Below are positions 6,497 to 7,090 of a DNA stretch of 7,090 nt, in pieces; within the stretch, counting starts at the first letter, position 1, and each line of letters begins with the position of its first letter. The DNA comes from Bacteroidota bacterium (GTDB taxonomy: Bacteria > Bacteroidota > Bacteroidia > Bacteroidales > Prolixibacteraceae). The notes under the pieces were generated by a model that was not told the origin of the DNA, ran no database searches, and saw only the letters and a program-made list of their open reading frames with translations. The DNA is taken from assembly GCA_030695265.1 (NCBI GenBank), contig JAUYTA010000656.1:1-7090 (forward strand), read 5' to 3'. The translations under genes and the position numbers were made by a program.

Positions 6497-6820
6497 TTAT
6501 TTTATCTGCTTAACCGTAACCGCACCGATCGTATCGTATTGTGCTGTTTCCAGTAACAAGCCGAAAAAGTCATTTTTATCAATTTTTAATTGTCTCGATT
6601 GAACTTCCCTGTTTGCCCCTTCGGATAACATGTTATAGAAAAAGGGGAATAGAGATTCAGAAGTGTGAACCAATTGATTTTTGGGCAATTTCAAACTAAT
6701 GGCTGGTTTTGAACCATCGTTGAAATATCCGGAATCGTATTTAAACTCATAAGTATGGCTGTTAGTTTCGGTTAACAAACCTGCTAAAAAACCTTTCCAA
6801 TATACTTCAGCGCTTCTCAT
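6497..6820 (-). CDS. hipS: HipA N-terminal subdomain protein (HipS-type antitoxin)
   Basis: 107-aa stand-alone version of HipA subdomain 1. Seen: RSAEVYWKGFLAGLL (2-16), SLKLPKNQ (42-49), SLFPFFYNMLSEGANRE (56-72), a conserved NDFFGLLLET stretch (83-92) and the closing YDTIGAVTVKQI (95-106), which matches the family GAV motif. In E. coli HipBST this small protein, not HipB, neutralises the kinase, by placing a conserved Trp in its active site. Here the only Trp is W8, and the segment after SEG reads ANRE, so that Trp is apparently missing. The ATG overlaps the hipB stop by 4 nt (6817-6820), and hipT follows 7 nt downstream in another frame. Assignment to the family is solid; an antitoxin role is inferred from synteny. 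Confidence 0.85.
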   Translation of the reverse strand: MRSAEVYWKGFLAGLLTETNSHTYEFKYDSGYFNDGSKPAISLKLPKNQLVHTSESLFPFFYNMLSEGANREVQSRQLKIDKNDFFGLLLETAQYDTIGAVTVKQIK

Positions 6821-7035
6821 TTACCCGTCTTTTTAAGTTCTATGTTTACTTCAAGGCCCAATACATCTGCAACTTTCTGTAAATTTTTCAAGGTGATATT
6901 CCCTTTGCCACTTTCAAGCCGTTTTAATGTTGCAATTCCAATACCCGAAAGCTCGGCAAGGTATTCCTGATTTACTGCCAGAATTTCTTTTCTGGCTTTT
7001 ATTGTTTTTATGATCTCTTCGTATGTCATGGTCAT
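6817..7035 (-). CDS. hipB: Xre-family HTH DNA-binding protein (HipB type)
   Basis: 72-aa protein consisting almost entirely of a Cro/C1-type helix-turn-helix: NQEYLAELSGIGIATLKRLESG (residues 22-43, slightly beyond the HTH core) followed by ITLKNLQKVADVLGLEV and a short beta-like tail with a basic end (ELKKTGK). In hip systems HipB binds operator DNA as a dimer and autorepresses the operon, bridging to the kinase complex. First gene of the three-gene operon, with a 4-nt stop/start overlap to hipS. Start chosen at ATG 7035; an in-frame ATG two codons later (7029) is equally possible. Upstream DNA within the window holds a small dyad that could be its operator. Family call is secure; the HipB name rests on position. 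Confidence 0.87.
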   Translation of the reverse strand: MTMTYEEIIKTIKARKEILAVNQEYLAELSGIGIATLKRLESGKGNITLKNLQKVADVLGLEVNIELKKTGK

Positions 7036-7058
7036 AGAATTAGATTACCGTAGAATCA

Positions 7059-7074
7059 CAAATGATACTATTTG
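7059..7074. promoter_or_regulatory. Candidate hip operon operator/promoter region
   Basis: A perfect dyad CAAAT-N6-ATTTG lies 24 bp upstream of the hipB ATG. On the minus strand its inner part, TATCATTTG, resembles a -7 box with one extra base, so the site may overlap the promoter. A wider TTACC (7045-7049) / GGTAA (7074-7078) pair also occurs. The window ends before a -33 box could be judged. Confidence 0.3.
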
Positions 7075-7090
7075 GTAAATATACGACATG

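Overview
The window looks like chromosomal DNA of a member of the Bacteroidota, possibly a Marinilabiliales/Prolixibacteraceae-type lineage; the phylum is well supported, the finer placement is a guess. Two promoters fit the Bacteroidota pattern (a TTTG-like -33 box and a TAnnTTTG -7 box), start codons lack strong Shine-Dalgarno sequences, intergenic DNA is A/T-rich, and the protein families are typical of the phylum.

Layout. Bases 1-152 hold nothing I can support. A leftward gene (153-1247) encodes a NahK-like sugar 1-kinase of the APH fold. A divergent promoter region (1248-1457) separates it from a rightward three-gene operon: (i) a 509-aa fusion of a membrane-anchored tetraheme NapC/NrfH-type cytochrome c to a formylglycine-generating-enzyme-like (SUMF1) domain; (ii) a Tat-exported, probably lipid-anchored Gfo/Idh/MocA oxidoreductase; (iii) a Tat-exported xylose-isomerase-like TIM barrel with an intact metal site. 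A long hairpin built of heptamer repeats lies between (ii) and (iii), and a strong, probably bidirectional terminator (5437-5468) closes the operon. Converging on it from the right is a tripartite toxin-antitoxin operon of the hipBST type: an Xre-family HTH protein (HipB), a free HipA N-terminal subdomain (HipS) and a HipA-like kinase (HipT).

How the parts may work together. The operon encodes three extracytoplasmic proteins: a quinone-linked electron-transfer protein, a Rossmann-fold sugar dehydrogenase and a sugar isomerase/epimerase. The simplest reading is a cell-envelope pathway that oxidises or epimerises a sugar or cyclitol, with electrons exchanged with the menaquinone pool through the hemes. 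This is inference. The FGE-like domain has lost both active-site cysteines, so it is unlikely to mature sulfatases and more probably binds a partner or ligand. The divergent sugar kinase could act on an imported product, but no sequence evidence ties it to the operon. The hip locus appears to be an independent TA module; its kinase keeps all catalytic residues, and its HipS lacks a tryptophan in the region where the characterised HipS is thought to carry its inhibitory one.
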